Origin: Terrabacter aerolatus
GTDB taxonomy: Bacteria > Actinomycetota > Actinomycetes > Actinomycetales > Dermatophilaceae
Reading direction: 5' to 3'
DNA: 64,000 nt
Assembly: GCF_007991735.1 (NCBI RefSeq)
Contig: NZ_BJYX01000001.1
Coordinates: 417,615-481,614, forward strand
Position 1 is the first letter of the stretch, and every line of letters starts with the position of its first letter. This document shows, in pieces, positions 21,811 through 33,013 of the stretch. The notes below the pieces were generated by a model, which saw only the letters and a list, made by a program, of their open reading frames with translations, was not told the origin of the DNA and ran no database searches. The translations under genes and the position numbers were made by a program.

Positions 21811-23874
21811 TCAGAAGTTCGTCGAGACGTCGTCGATGACGAAGCTCGTCTGCAGCGAGGAGTCCTCGGTGTCGGCGAACTTCAGCGTGACGTTCGTGCC
21901 CTTGTAGGCGGTGAGGTCGATCGTCTTCTGGGCGTAGGAGGCCTTCGGCGTCGACAGGTTGGAGAAGCTCGCCTTGGTCACGCCGTTGATCGAGACCGTG
22001 GCCGTGTCGTAGGCGCTCGTGGTCGTCGTCTCGGCCGTGTCGATGCGGACGTAGTAGGTCAGCGTCGGGGAGGTCGCGGTGGACGGGACGGCGAAGGTCT
22101 GCGACTCGCTCTCGGAGCCGGCCGTGCCGTTGCCACCGAGCCACATCTTGTACGAACCGGTGCGGGCCGGGCGACCCGCGTCGTTCGTGATCGGACCGGC
22201 GGTGCCGGTCCAGCCGGTCTGGCCCGACTCGAAGCCGCCGTTGGTCAGGGCCGCACCCGTGCCGCCGCCACCGCCGCTGGTGCCGCAGGTCTCGGTGCTG
22301 GCCGGGGCGGAGATGGCGCCCATCGCCTTGTCGACCGCGGTGCACTCGGCCGAGCCGACGCCGTAGAGATCCTTGGCCGCCTTGATGACGCCGGTGCGGG
22401 CCGCTGCGTAGTTGCTGCTCGAGGTGAGGTAGGTCGACAGCGTGCGGTACCAGATCTTCTCGGCCTTGAGGTGGCCGATGCCGGTCACCGTGGAGGCGTC
22501 GCACGTCGGGCTGTTGTAGCTGACGCCGTTGATCGTCTTGGCGCCGGAGCCCTCGGAGGCGAGGTAGTACCAGTGGTTCAGCGGGCCGGACGAGTAGTGC
22601 GGGTCGAGGCTGCCGAGGCTGCTGCTCCAGCAGTCCTTCGAGGCGCCGTCCTTGCTCGGCTTGTCCATGTAGCGCAGCGGGGTGCCGTTGCCGTTGAGGT
22701 TGAGCTTCTCGCCGATGAGGTAGTCGGGCACGTCGTTGGGGTTGTTGGCGTACCACTCGACGGCGGTGCCGAAGATGTCGGACGTCGACTCGTTGAGACC
22801 TCCGGCGTCTCCGGTGTAGGCCAGGCCCGCGGTGTTCTCGGTGACGCCGTGGCTCATCTCGTGGCCGGCGACGTCGATCTCGACGAGGGGGGCGGCGTTG
22901 CCCGCGCCGTCGCCGTAGGTCATCTGCGTGCCGTCCCAGAAGGCGTTCTGGTAGTTCTGGCCGTAGTGGACGCGGCTGCGCGCGCCGGTGCCGTTGTTCC
23001 AGATGCCGGCGCGGCCGAGCTGGGTGTTGTAGTAGTCGTACGTCTTGCCGGCGCCGTAGTGCGCGTCTACGGCGGCCGACTGGCGGTTGCTCTGCGAGCC
23101 CGTGCCCCAGACGTCGTCGGCGTCGGTGAACGTCGTGCCGTTGCCCGTCGTGGCCTGGTTGAGGTCGGTCGTGTAGTTCCCGTGCGTGTCCTTCATCGTG
23201 TACGCGCCGGACGTGCCCGAGGTCGCGAGGGAGACGCTGCCGACGAAGATGCCGTTGCCGGTGCCCTCCTTGATGTCGTCCCAGCTCGTCAGCGTCTTGC
23301 CGGTGTTGGCGTCGACGATGGTGTGCAGGCGGGTCGGGGTCTGGTCGGCCTTGATGCCCTCGGTGATGACCTCGTAGGCGAGCTTGGGGCCGGTGGCCGA
23401 CTGGAAGACGACGAGCTCGCCGGGGGTGGCGGTCTCCCTGTCGGCCTTGGAGGCGGCGAGGCCGGCCTGGTGCGCCTGGCTCTTGCTGATCGTCGGCGTC
23501 ATCGTCGACGGCGTGACGTTCTTGCGGACGTTCCACGTGACGCTCTTGACGGCGCCGGAGGCGTCCTTGTGGCTGACGAAGTCACCGCCGATGACGCGGA
23601 GGCCGTCGAGGGTGCGCTCGTACCGGACGTGGGTGGCACCGTCGGGGTCCGCGATGACGGACTTGACGGTGAGCTTCTCGCCGGAGGCGAGGCCGAGGGC
23701 GCTCGCGGACGACGCGGCTCGGGACTGCTCGGTCGCCTTGAGGCTCTGCGACTCGGGGGCCGGCGCCTTGTCGCGCCCTGCTCCGGCCGCTGCGCCCGCC
23801 GGGATCGCCGGCGAGATGGCGAGGGCGAGGGCGAGCAGCCCTCCGGTCGCCAGCCCAGACTTCAGTCGATTCAC
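21811..23874 (-). CDS. Secreted M4 family (thermolysin-like) metalloprotease
   Basis: 687 residues from GTG 23874, with an AAGGAG ribosome site 7 nt upstream. A signal peptide (LATGGLLALALAISPAIPAGAAA) and an FTP/PepSY-type propeptide (about 35-200) precede the catalytic domain. The zinc site is HEMSH (338-342) with the third ligand in GGLNESTSD (Glu362). GIGHLKAEKIWYR carries the catalytic-His region. After the peptidase come a Gly-rich linker and a C-terminal beta-sandwich of about 150 residues (LTNGGFESGQTGWTG...FVIDDVSTNF), a carbohydrate- or substrate-binding P-type module. It is an exported protease. Eleven-nt direct repeats lie upstream (23997-24014). Confidence 0.93.
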   Translation of the reverse strand: MNRLKSGLATGGLLALALAISPAIPAGAAAGAGRDKAPAPESQSLKATEQSRAASSASALGLASGEKLTVKSVIADPDGATHVRYERTLDGLRVIGGDFVSHKDASGAVKSVTWNVRKNVTPSTMTPTISKSQAHQAGLAASKADRETATPGELVVFQSATGPKLAYEVITEGIKADQTPTRLHTIVDANTGKTLTSWDDIKEGTGNGIFVGSVSLATSGTSGAYTMKDTHGNYTTDLNQATTGNGTTFTDADDVWGTGSQSNRQSAAVDAHYGAGKTYDYYNTQLGRAGIWNNGTGARSRVHYGQNYQNAFWDGTQMTYGDGAGNAAPLVEIDVAGHEMSHGVTENTAGLAYTGDAGGLNESTSDIFGTAVEWYANNPNDVPDYLIGEKLNLNGNGTPLRYMDKPSKDGASKDCWSSSLGSLDPHYSSGPLNHWYYLASEGSGAKTINGVSYNSPTCDASTVTGIGHLKAEKIWYRTLSTYLTSSSNYAAARTGVIKAAKDLYGVGSAECTAVDKAMGAISAPASTETCGTSGGGGGTGAALTNGGFESGQTGWTGTAGPITNDAGRPARTGSYKMWLGGNGTAGSESESQTFAVPSTATSPTLTYYVRIDTAETTTTSAYDTATVSINGVTKASFSNLSTPKASYAQKTIDLTAYKGTNVTLKFADTEDSSLQTSFVIDDVSTNF

Positions 23875-23996
23875 TGGTTGCTCCTTGTCGAGATGCGGCG
23901 CCTGCCGCTTGGAGGGAGTTCCGCCGTCCCACGACGTGGGAGCTGGCCGGAACGAGCGCGACGTTGGCAGTTCCCTGTGAACGCGGTCAACGTGGG

Positions 23997-24014
23997 TTGC
24001 CAAGTCTTTGCCAA
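23997..24014. promoter_or_regulatory. Direct repeat TTGCCAA with 11-nt period upstream of the protease
   Basis: TTGCCAA occurs at 23997-24003 and 24008-24014. It lies about 125-140 nt upstream of the protease start in a gap with no gene (23875-24106). Helical-phase direct repeats are typical of response-regulator sites; no match to a named box is claimed. Confidence 0.35.
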
Positions 24015-24106
24015 CTGCGTCCCAACTCCTGAGGAGCGCTTGGGCGCAGGGCGATTCGCTGCAGGGCGCGACTTGGGTGATCTCCCAGAGTCGTGCGGAG
24101 TTGCTC

Positions 24107-24721
24107 TCAGCGGGCTGTCGGACTGCGGTCGGCGCGGTCCCGTGCGCGCGCCAGGTCGGCCGGCGTGTCGACGTCGAGCGCCACCTCGGAGGGGTCGTCG
24201 ACCGACTGCGTGCGTATGCCGCGTGCGAGCTCTCGCATGCTGCTGCCGTAGGCGTCGCCGAGCTCGTCGAGCCTCCGGCGCAGCACGGGCAGGCGCCAGG
24301 CCGCGCACAGCCAGTTGTGGCGGCCGTCGGCGTCGACGGTCACCGCGAGGTCCGCCTCGTCGAGGGCCTCGAGCAGCCGTTCGAGGTGGGCGGAGGTGAC
24401 GAAGGGGAGGTCGGCGGCGAGGACGGTGACGGCATACGGGAGCGGCGTCCCGGCGTCTGCGGTCAGTGCGTCGACGGCGGCAGCGAGTCCGGCGACGGGC
24501 CCACCCCCCGGCACGGCCTCCATGACGACGCGGACGCCCTCGGGCACGCCCTGCCCCGGCCCGACGACGAGAGCCGGGCGCTTGCCGGCGGCATCCAGGA
24601 CCCGGGCCACGAGCGGTCGGCCACCCACCTCGATCACCGGCTTGTGCTCACCCATGCGGCGAGAGGCACCTCCCGTGAGCACCACGACGACCGTGGACGG
24701 CGGGGCTGGGACCGGTGGCAC
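24107..24721 (-). CDS. mobA: MobA-like molybdenum cofactor nucleotidyltransferase
   Basis: 204 residues from GTG 24721. The NTP-transferase signature VVVVLTGGASRRMGEHKPVIEVGG gives LxGGxSxRMGxxK, which binds GTP. The second motif VTVLAADLPFVT carries the metal-binding Asp. DADGRHNWLCAAWR near the C-terminus matches the MobA LxxxF/W region. It would attach GMP to molybdopterin to make the guanine dinucleotide cofactor used by formate-dehydrogenase-type enzymes. It is transcribed away from fdhD, whose start is 38 nt distant, so the two share a promoter region. Longer starts would overlap the fdhD start codon. Confidence 0.82.
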   Translation of the reverse strand: MPPVPAPPSTVVVVLTGGASRRMGEHKPVIEVGGRPLVARVLDAAGKRPALVVGPGQGVPEGVRVVMEAVPGGGPVAGLAAAVDALTADAGTPLPYAVTVLAADLPFVTSAHLERLLEALDEADLAVTVDADGRHNWLCAAWRLPVLRRRLDELGDAYGSSMRELARGIRTQSVDDPSEVALDVDTPADLARARDRADRSPTAR

Positions 24722-24758
24722 TCTCGGAGTCTGGCACGACGTCTGGCAGGCTGAGTCC

Positions 24759-25607
24759 ATGGGACGGGTCACGGTGCGGCGCAAGGTCACGACGATCGAC
24801 CTCTCGACGCCCTCGACGACGACCCGCCCCGACACGCTCACGGTCGAGGAGCCGCTCGAGCTGCGCGTCAACGGGACGCCGCTCACGGTGACGATGCGCA
24901 CGCCGGGGCACGACATCGAGCTCGTCCACGGCTTCCTCATGTCGGAGGGGCTGATCCGCTCGGCGGACGACATCGCGCTGGCCCGCTACTGCGAGGGCGC
25001 CGTCGTCTCGGGCGAGAGCGGCTTCGACGAGAACACCTACAACGTCATCGACGTGACCCTGGCGCCCGGTGTCGCGGCTCCGGCCGCCTCGGCGACGCGG
25101 GCCTTCTTCACCAACTCCTCGTGCGGCGTCTGCGGCAAGGCGAGCATCGAGCAGCTGCGGGCGCAGTCGGCCTTCGACGTGCGGTCCGACGCGACGGAGT
25201 TCGCCGCCAAGGTGCTGGCCGAGCTGCCGGACGCCCTGCGGACCGAGCAGAAGTCGTTCGACAAGACCGGGGGCCTGCACGCGGCCGGCCTCTTCACCGC
25301 CGACGGCGAGCTGCTCGTCGTGCGCGAGGACGTCGGCCGGCACAACGCCGTCGACAAGGTCGTCGGGTGGGCCCTCCTGAGCGGACGCGTGCCGGGTGTC
25401 GGGTGCGCGCTCGTCGTGTCGGGGCGCGCGTCGTTCGAGCTGACTCAGAAGGCGATCATGGCCGGGATCCCTTGCCTTGCAGCGGTTTCCGCGCCGTCTT
25501 CGCTTGCCGTGGAGTGCGCCGAGGATGCCGGGATGAGCCTGCTCGGCTTCGTCCGCGGCAGCCGTCTCAACGTGTATGCCGGGGCTCACCGGATCACGAC
25601 CACCTGA
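24759..25607 (+). CDS. fdhD: Formate dehydrogenase accessory sulfurtransferase FdhD
   Basis: 282 residues, normal family length. FdhD passes sulfur from a cysteine desulfurase to the molybdenum of bis-MGD cofactor in formate dehydrogenases. The flexible loop bearing the catalytic Cys pair is NSSCGVCGK (Cys122 and Cys125). Other landmarks are EEPLELRVNG, TPGHDIELVHGFLMSEGLI, REDVGRHNAVDKVVGWAL and SGRASFELTQKAIMAGIP, with the GDP-like ligand site. No formate dehydrogenase is present in the window. It is followed 27 nt later by a YCII-like gene. Confidence 0.95.
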   Translation: MGRVTVRRKVTTIDLSTPSTTTRPDTLTVEEPLELRVNGTPLTVTMRTPGHDIELVHGFLMSEGLIRSADDIALARYCEGAVVSGESGFDENTYNVIDVTLAPGVAAPAASATRAFFTNSSCGVCGKASIEQLRAQSAFDVRSDATEFAAKVLAELPDALRTEQKSFDKTGGLHAAGLFTADGELLVVREDVGRHNAVDKVVGWALLSGRVPGVGCALVVSGRASFELTQKAIMAGIPCLAAVSAPSSLAVECAEDAGMSLLGFVRGSRLNVYAGAHRITTT

Positions 25608-25634
25608 CCACCCGACCGACTGGAGGGCCCACCC

Positions 25635-25973
25635 GTGGCGATCTTCGCGATCCACTACACCTACCCCGACGACGTGACCGAGATGCTGACGATCCGGCCC
25701 GAGCACCGGGACTTCCTCGCCGGGTTGTCCGGACTGCTCGTCGCCGGGATGTACCAGGACGGCATCGACGAGGTGAGCGAGGGAGAACCGACCGAGCAGG
25801 AGCCGGCCAAGGCCGCGCTCATCGTCTACTCCGCCGACTCGGTCGAGGCCGTCACGGAGACCTTCGACCAGGACCCCTACTGGCTCGGCGGCTACGTCCT
25901 GCGCCGCGTCGTCCGGCGCTGGGACCCGCCGCTGGGACCGTGGGTCGCGGACCCCACGCAGTCCCCGGGCTGA
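25635..25973 (+). CDS. YciI-like (YCII) family protein
   Basis: 112 residues from GTG 25635, with GGAGG upstream. The alpha/beta ferredoxin-like YCII pattern is visible: FAIHYTYPDDVTEMLTIRPEHRDFLAGLSG (strand plus helix with the conserved RpxHrxfL), LVAGMYQDG, AALIVYSADSVEAVTETFDQDPYWLGGYVLRRVVRRW. The conserved His/Asp pair (RPEHRDFL and DQDPY) is intact. Members include dehydrochlorinase-like enzymes; the substrate here is unknown. It is probably co-transcribed with fdhD. The palindromic element at 26000 lies just downstream. Confidence 0.8.
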   Translation: MAIFAIHYTYPDDVTEMLTIRPEHRDFLAGLSGLLVAGMYQDGIDEVSEGEPTEQEPAKAALIVYSADSVEAVTETFDQDPYWLGGYVLRRVVRRWDPPLGPWVADPTQSPG

Positions 25974-25999
25974 ACCCACCCCCCTTCCCCCATCCCCCG

Positions 26000-26081
26000 T
26001 CGAGTGGGCACTTCGACACGCTTTTTCCACAGGACGGGGCCGCCCCACCTGGGGACAACCGGCGTCGAAGTGCCCACTCGA
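26000..26081. repeat. Dispersed palindromic element, copy 2 (18-bp perfect terminal inverted repeats)
   Basis: TCGAGTGGGCACTTCGAC (26000-26017) and GTCGAAGTGCCCACTCGA (26064-26081) are exact complements and bound an 82-bp unit. Inside are CTTTTTCCACAGG and CCTGGGGACAA, which form a second, imperfect dyad and resemble DnaA-box halves. The arms and core match the copy at 18562. There is no room for a gene, so it is a non-autonomous palindromic repeat (REP- or MITE-like). Confidence 0.85.
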
Positions 26082-26114
26082 TGTTTCGAGGGGGCCGCTC
26101 GGGGGGTGGGTGGG

Positions 26115-27752
<1,638 letters not shown>

Positions 27753-27759
27753 GCCCCTC

Positions 27760-27765
27760 AGCCTA
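27760..27765 (-). promoter_or_regulatory. -10 box of the leaderless ABC-F promoter
   Basis: Minus-strand TAGGCT ends 7 nt before GTG 27752. Confidence 0.4.
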
Positions 27766-27788
27766 GGGGCGCCCGGCGGGTGCCCCGT

Positions 27789-28982
27789 TCACACCGGGTG
27801 CACGACGACGACGTCGCCGGCGATGAGCTGGTCGACGCCCTCGGGCACCTCGACGAGGCAGTTCGCGGCGGCGAGCGCCGTGAGGTGGCGCGCGTCGGGC
27901 AAGCTGACCGTGCCGTCGTCGTGGAGCACGCTCGTGACGAACTGGACGCGTCCCGTGCGCGCGCGTCGGGTTCTGCCGACGTATGCCGCGTGGCCCGGTC
28001 GCGCGGGCGGCGCCCCGTGCCGTCGGTCGAGGGCGGGACGGACGAGGACGTGGAAGGCGACGAAGGCCCCGACCGGGGTGCCGGGCAGGCAGACGACGGG
28101 GGTGGACCCGTAGCGACCCAGCCCCTGCGGGCCGCCGGGCTGCATGGCGAGGTGGACGAAGTCGAAGGTCGCCAGCGGTGAGCAGACCTGGCGCACCACC
28201 TCGTAGGCGCCGGCGCTGACTCCCCCGGTCGTGACGACGAGGCCCACCTCGGGGTCGGCGTCGAGGTCGTCGAGCAGGCGCCGCAGGTCGTCGGGCTCGT
28301 CAGAGCACACCTCGACGCGGTGCACCCGGCAGCCGGCCGCCTCGGCGAGCGCGGCGACCATGTCGGAGTTGGACTCGTGGATGCCGCCGGCGCCGGGGTC
28401 CGCCTCCGGAGGGGCGAGCTCGGCTCCGGTCGCGACGACGGCGACGCGCGTGGGCACGTGGACCGTGACGGAGGTGCACCCGGCGGAGCGGCCGAGGGCG
28501 ATGAGCGCCGGCGTGATGGCCGACCCGGCGGTCGCGACGACCGCACCGGCGGTGATGTCCTCGCCACGCAGGCGCACGTGCTGACCCGCGGTCAGCTCGC
28601 CCCGGAGGGTGACGCGTAAGGGCGCCGGACCGGTCGGGCTCGCGTCCGTGCGCTCGACGGGGACGACGGCGACCGTGCCCTCCGGCAGCCGGGCACCGGT
28701 CATGACGCGGGCGGCCTCACCGGGCGACAGCGCGAAGTCCGGGGCCGAGCCGGCCGGCACGTCGCCGACCACGGGGTAGCCGCGCGGGTCCGGCGGACCG
28801 GGGCACACGGCATACCCGTCCATGGCCGAGTTGTCGAAGCGTGGGAGGTCGTCCGCGGCCACGAGGTCGGCGGCGAGGCGCCGACCGGCCGCGTGCCGGT
28901 CGAGCGTGACCTGCTCGGTCGACCCGTCACCGAGGAGCCGCCCGACGGCGGCACGGTGCTCTGCGACGGAGACGTGACCCAC
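27789..28982 (-). CDS. moeA: Molybdopterin molybdenumtransferase MoeA
   Basis: 397 residues from GTG 28982. MoeA inserts molybdate into adenylylated molybdopterin. Domain order fits: an N-terminal segment with DLPRFDNSAMDGYAV (the conserved family signature), a beta-rich domain (GEAARVMTGARLPEGTVAVVPVE), the MoCF-binding domain with VVATGAEL, NSDMVAALAE and the TTGGVSAGAYEVVR motif, QPGGPQGLGRYGSTPVVCLPGTPVGAF, and a C-terminal beta-domain. QPGGPQG replaces the more usual KPGKP motif. An open frame continues upstream, but homology stops at this GTG. It diverges from the GH1 gene and serves the same cofactor pathway as mobA, fdhD and the cox genes. Confidence 0.9.
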   Translation of the reverse strand: MGHVSVAEHRAAVGRLLGDGSTEQVTLDRHAAGRRLAADLVAADDLPRFDNSAMDGYAVCPGPPDPRGYPVVGDVPAGSAPDFALSPGEAARVMTGARLPEGTVAVVPVERTDASPTGPAPLRVTLRGELTAGQHVRLRGEDITAGAVVATAGSAITPALIALGRSAGCTSVTVHVPTRVAVVATGAELAPPEADPGAGGIHESNSDMVAALAEAAGCRVHRVEVCSDEPDDLRRLLDDLDADPEVGLVVTTGGVSAGAYEVVRQVCSPLATFDFVHLAMQPGGPQGLGRYGSTPVVCLPGTPVGAFVAFHVLVRPALDRRHGAPPARPGHAAYVGRTRRARTGRVQFVTSVLHDDGTVSLPDARHLTALAAANCLVEVPEGVDQLIAGDVVVVHPV

Positions 28983-29011
28983 GGGCGCCAGTCTGTCGCA
29001 TGGCGGGCCGG

Positions 29012-29017
29012 TACGTT
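29012..29017 (+). promoter_or_regulatory. -10 box of the leaderless GH1 promoter
   Basis: TACGTT ends 7 nt before GTG 29025; no ribosome site is visible. Confidence 0.45.
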
Positions 29018-29024
29018 GAGGCGC

Positions 29025-30344
29025 GTGGGGACCGCGGACGGCTTCAGGCTCGACGGGATGCTGCTCGGCGTCGCGACGGCCGCGACGCAGGTCGAGGGCG
29101 GCGACGTCGAGAGCAGCTGGAGCGACTGGGCCGACCGTCCCGGCACCATCGCCGACGGCTCGTCCCCGCGGCGCGCGACCGACCACTGGCGACGCTGGCG
29201 CGAGGACACCGAGCTCATGGCCTCGCTCGGCGTCCAGGTCCACCGGATGAGCGTCGACTGGGCCCGCCTCGAGCCGCAGCCGGGCGTGTGGGACGACGCC
29301 GCCTTCGCTCGCTATCGAGATGAGCTGGAGCTGCTGCGCGACAGGGGGATCCGCCCTCTCGTGACGCTCCACCACTTCAGCCACCCGCTGTGGTTCGAGC
29401 GCGACGGAGCCTGGCTGTCCCCAGGCGCCCTCTGGGTGTGGGAGCGGTTCGTCGCCGAGGTGGTGACGCGGCTCGGGGACCTCGCCGCCGAGTGGGTCAC
29501 GATCAACGAGCCCAACGTCTACGTCACGGGCGCCCACGTCTTCGGCGACTTCCCGCCCGGGCACCACAGCCTCCGCGAGGGCCTGCGCGTCTTCGAGGTG
29601 CTCGCCGTCGCGCACATCCGGGCGTATGCGCTCATCCACGCCCTGCGACCGGGGCCGGACACGATGGTCGGGGTCGCCCACCACCTGCGCCCCTTCCGGC
29701 CGGGCAACCCGCGCAACCCGTGGCACCGCTCGCTGACGGCCGTGATGCGTCGCCTCTTCCAGGACGCGATCGTGCGGGCCATGACCACCGGGGAGTTCAC
29801 GGCGCCGCTGCGGCGGCCCGACGGCATACGGCCGGGACGCTACGCCGACTTCTTCGGGCTCAACTACTACTCCCGCACGACGGTGACGCGGTTCGACGAC
29901 GGCACCCCGCCGGGCGTCCCCGTCAACGACCTCGGGTGGGAGGTGTATGCCGCGGGCCTCGGCGAGATGGCCGAGTGGGCCTGGGAGACCTACCGCCTCC
30001 CCGTCTGGGTCACCGAGAACGGCACGTGCGACGCGGCGGATGCGTTCCGGTCGCGCTACCTGTGGGAACACCTTGCGGTGCTGGGCGCCGTTCGGGCGCA
30101 GGGGGTTCCGGTCGATCGCTACTACCACTGGTGCTTCGTCGACAACTGGGAGTGGAACGAGGGTGAGGGCCCGCGCTTCGGCCTGGTCGCCCTCGACTAC
30201 GAGACGCAGGAGCGCACGGTGCGCGCGTCCGGCCGGTTCTTCGCGGAGGTGATCCGTGGGGGTGGGGCGACGGCGGACATGCACGCGAGATTCGTTGCGG
30301 GACAGATCTATCCGTTGAGCGATGGCGAGGTCCACCACCGCTGA
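29025..30344 (+). CDS. Family 1 glycoside hydrolase (beta-glucosidase-like)
   Basis: 439 residues from GTG 29025. The GH1 barrel is clear: FRLDGMLLGVATAATQVEGG, the HRMSVDWARLEPQPG strand, the acid/base in TINEPN (Glu162), NYYSRTTV, and the nucleophile in TENGT (Glu331). RYYHWCFVDNWEWNEGEGPRFGLVALD holds the aglycone site. It probably hydrolyses beta-glucosides in the cytosol, as no signal peptide is present. The EWNEGEGPRFG loop replaces the usual FEWxxGYxxRFG pattern, so substrate specificity may differ from classical beta-glucosidases. It stands alone, divergent from moeA. Confidence 0.9.
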   Translation: MGTADGFRLDGMLLGVATAATQVEGGDVESSWSDWADRPGTIADGSSPRRATDHWRRWREDTELMASLGVQVHRMSVDWARLEPQPGVWDDAAFARYRDELELLRDRGIRPLVTLHHFSHPLWFERDGAWLSPGALWVWERFVAEVVTRLGDLAAEWVTINEPNVYVTGAHVFGDFPPGHHSLREGLRVFEVLAVAHIRAYALIHALRPGPDTMVGVAHHLRPFRPGNPRNPWHRSLTAVMRRLFQDAIVRAMTTGEFTAPLRRPDGIRPGRYADFFGLNYYSRTTVTRFDDGTPPGVPVNDLGWEVYAAGLGEMAEWAWETYRLPVWVTENGTCDAADAFRSRYLWEHLAVLGAVRAQGVPVDRYYHWCFVDNWEWNEGEGPRFGLVALDYETQERTVRASGRFFAEVIRGGGATADMHARFVAGQIYPLSDGEVHHR

Positions 30345-30363
30345 GGGTGAGCGCGCGGAACCG

Positions 30364-30385
30364 CCCCGCCCTGAGCAGGACGGGG
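30364..30385. terminator. Hairpin between convergent genes
   Basis: CCCCGCCCT (30364-30372) pairs with AGGACGGGG (30377-30385), one mismatch, 4-nt loop. It lies between the GH1 stop (+) and the secreted-protein stop (-). Confidence 0.5.
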
Positions 30386-30409
30386 TGGCGACCGGGTCGG
30401 CCCCTCCGC

Positions 30410-30907
30410 TCACCCCTCCGGAGCGGAGCAGCTGCCCTTGTCCCAGGTGAAGCTCGAACCGGGCGACCAGTGGCTGACGATCTGCACCTTGACGTTGCCG
30501 CCGGTGGTGGTGTCGTGCAGCACCCAGTGCTCGGTGTCGGTGAGGACGAGCGGCGTACCCGTGCCGTCGACCTTGCCGCCGAACCACGAGGCCCCCGACA
30601 CCGTGTAGACGTCGCCGTTGCTCCCGAGGAGCGTGACGCCGTGGGTGTTCACCGTTCCCGTCTCGTGGAACACGCCCTGTCCGTCGACCGTCCAGTGGTC
30701 GACCATGTCGACCGTGCCGCTGACCGCCATGATGTCCCCCGTCGGCGCACTGCACGCGAAGACGGCCCCGGCGGCGGGGAACGACGAGTGGTCGGTCCCT
30801 CCGCTCGCGGGTGCGGCGCCGGCAGGCCCTGCGGCTGCCGTCGCCAGTCCGATGGTGCCCAGTGCGGTGATGCCGGCCATGACGGCACGGCTGCGCAGTG
30901 AACGCAT
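30410..30907 (-). CDS. Small secreted protein of unknown function
   Basis: 165 residues from ATG 30907. A clear signal peptide (MRSLRSRAVMAGITALGTIGLATAAAGPAGAAPA) is followed by a mature domain of about 130 residues that is rich in beta-strand pattern and Trp/Thr/Gly: FACSAPTGDIMAVSGTVDMVDHWTVDGQGVFHETGTVNTHG, GNVKVQIVSHWSP, FTWDKGSCSAPEG. Two Cys (in FACSAP and GSCSAP) probably form a disulfide linking the ends. It resembles small secreted actinobacterial beta-barrel proteins, but I cannot name a family. The gap 30908-31149 upstream shows no further gene. Confidence 0.7.
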   Translation of the reverse strand: MRSLRSRAVMAGITALGTIGLATAAAGPAGAAPASGGTDHSSFPAAGAVFACSAPTGDIMAVSGTVDMVDHWTVDGQGVFHETGTVNTHGVTLLGSNGDVYTVSGASWFGGKVDGTGTPLVLTDTEHWVLHDTTTGGNVKVQIVSHWSPGSSFTWDKGSCSAPEG

Positions 30908-31149
30908 GTGTCTCCCCTTTTCCCCTTGTTGACCAACCGGCGCGAGGCCCCCGAGGTCGGCGGGTGGCGCCGATCGACGCCACCATCCAAGGTGCTCCGA
31001 CTCACGTGGTCAGAGACGAAAAGGGCTCAACTGACAGCGAATTCGCAGGGATAGCGCCGCGTCTGGGACGTTGCTGCACGCAAACCCGGACATTCCGTCG
31101 CCACGTCGGCCACCCCCGAGCGACAGGAGGGGTCACCCGTCGGCCGGGG

Positions 31150-32523
<1,374 letters not shown>

Positions 32524-32646
32524 GGTGTCCTGACTTCGTGTCGTCGTTGACGGCTGCCGCCCGGGGTGGTGGACGACCGCACGAGCGTACGTCCACGGTC
32601 ACCCTCCGCGCACATGCCCTCTCGGGCGCCGACGCCCGCGGACACC

Positions 32647-32652
32647 TAGAGT
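32647..32652 (+). promoter_or_regulatory. -10 box of a leaderless promoter
   Basis: TAGAGT ends 6 nt before GTG 32659. Confidence 0.45.
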
Positions 32653-32658
32653 CGACGC

Positions 32659-33012
32659 GTGCCCCAGGTCAGCGCTGACGTCCACGTGCCACTCCCGCCG
32701 CCGGTCGCACGCGCGCTGGCCGCGACGGTCGGTGAGCCGGCCCTGCGCCTGCCGCGTCACGTGCGCCCCGAGCCGCTGACCTGGCGCTTCGACCCCGAGG
32801 AGGAGGGCACCCTCGTCGTGCTGACGCTGGCGTATGCCGTGTCGCCCCGCTGGGTGCGCACGTTCACCCACGAGGTCACCCAGTGGTCACTGGCCAGGCA
32901 GCTGCGGGCGCACCTGGCGGGCATCAGGGCGGCGGCCGCCGCCCCGGACCGGGTCGAGCGTGCCCGGTCCGACGCCGAGTCTGACGCCGAGTCCGACGCC
33001 GAGCAGGCCTGA
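32659..33012 (+). CDS. Conserved hypothetical protein
   Basis: 117 residues from GTG 32659. The visible pattern is VSADVHVPLPPPVARALAATVGEPALRLPRHVRPEPLTWRFDPEEEGTLVVLTLAYAVSPRWVRTFTHEVTQWSLARQLRAHL, resembling the first part of an SRPBCC-like helix-grip fold with a short helix. The tail is a tandem repeat of SDAE (three copies, a 12-bp DNA repeat at about 32970-33005). No enzyme motif is seen. Its TGA is followed one base later by the GTG of the ornithine cyclodeaminase-like gene, so the two are translationally coupled. Confidence 0.6.
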   Translation: MPQVSADVHVPLPPPVARALAATVGEPALRLPRHVRPEPLTWRFDPEEEGTLVVLTLAYAVSPRWVRTFTHEVTQWSLARQLRAHLAGIRAAAAAPDRVERARSDAESDAESDAEQA

Positions 33013-33013
33013 G

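Noticed and set aside
26018..26063. DnaA boxes as a replication origin
   Set aside because: Only two imperfect halves within a palindromic repeat; there is no dnaA/dnaN context and no box cluster.
27789..30986. A 1065-codon minus-strand open frame that could be read as one giant protein
   Set aside because: Only the part below 28982 is MoeA. The upstream part lies antisense to a clear GH1 gene and has no homology pattern.
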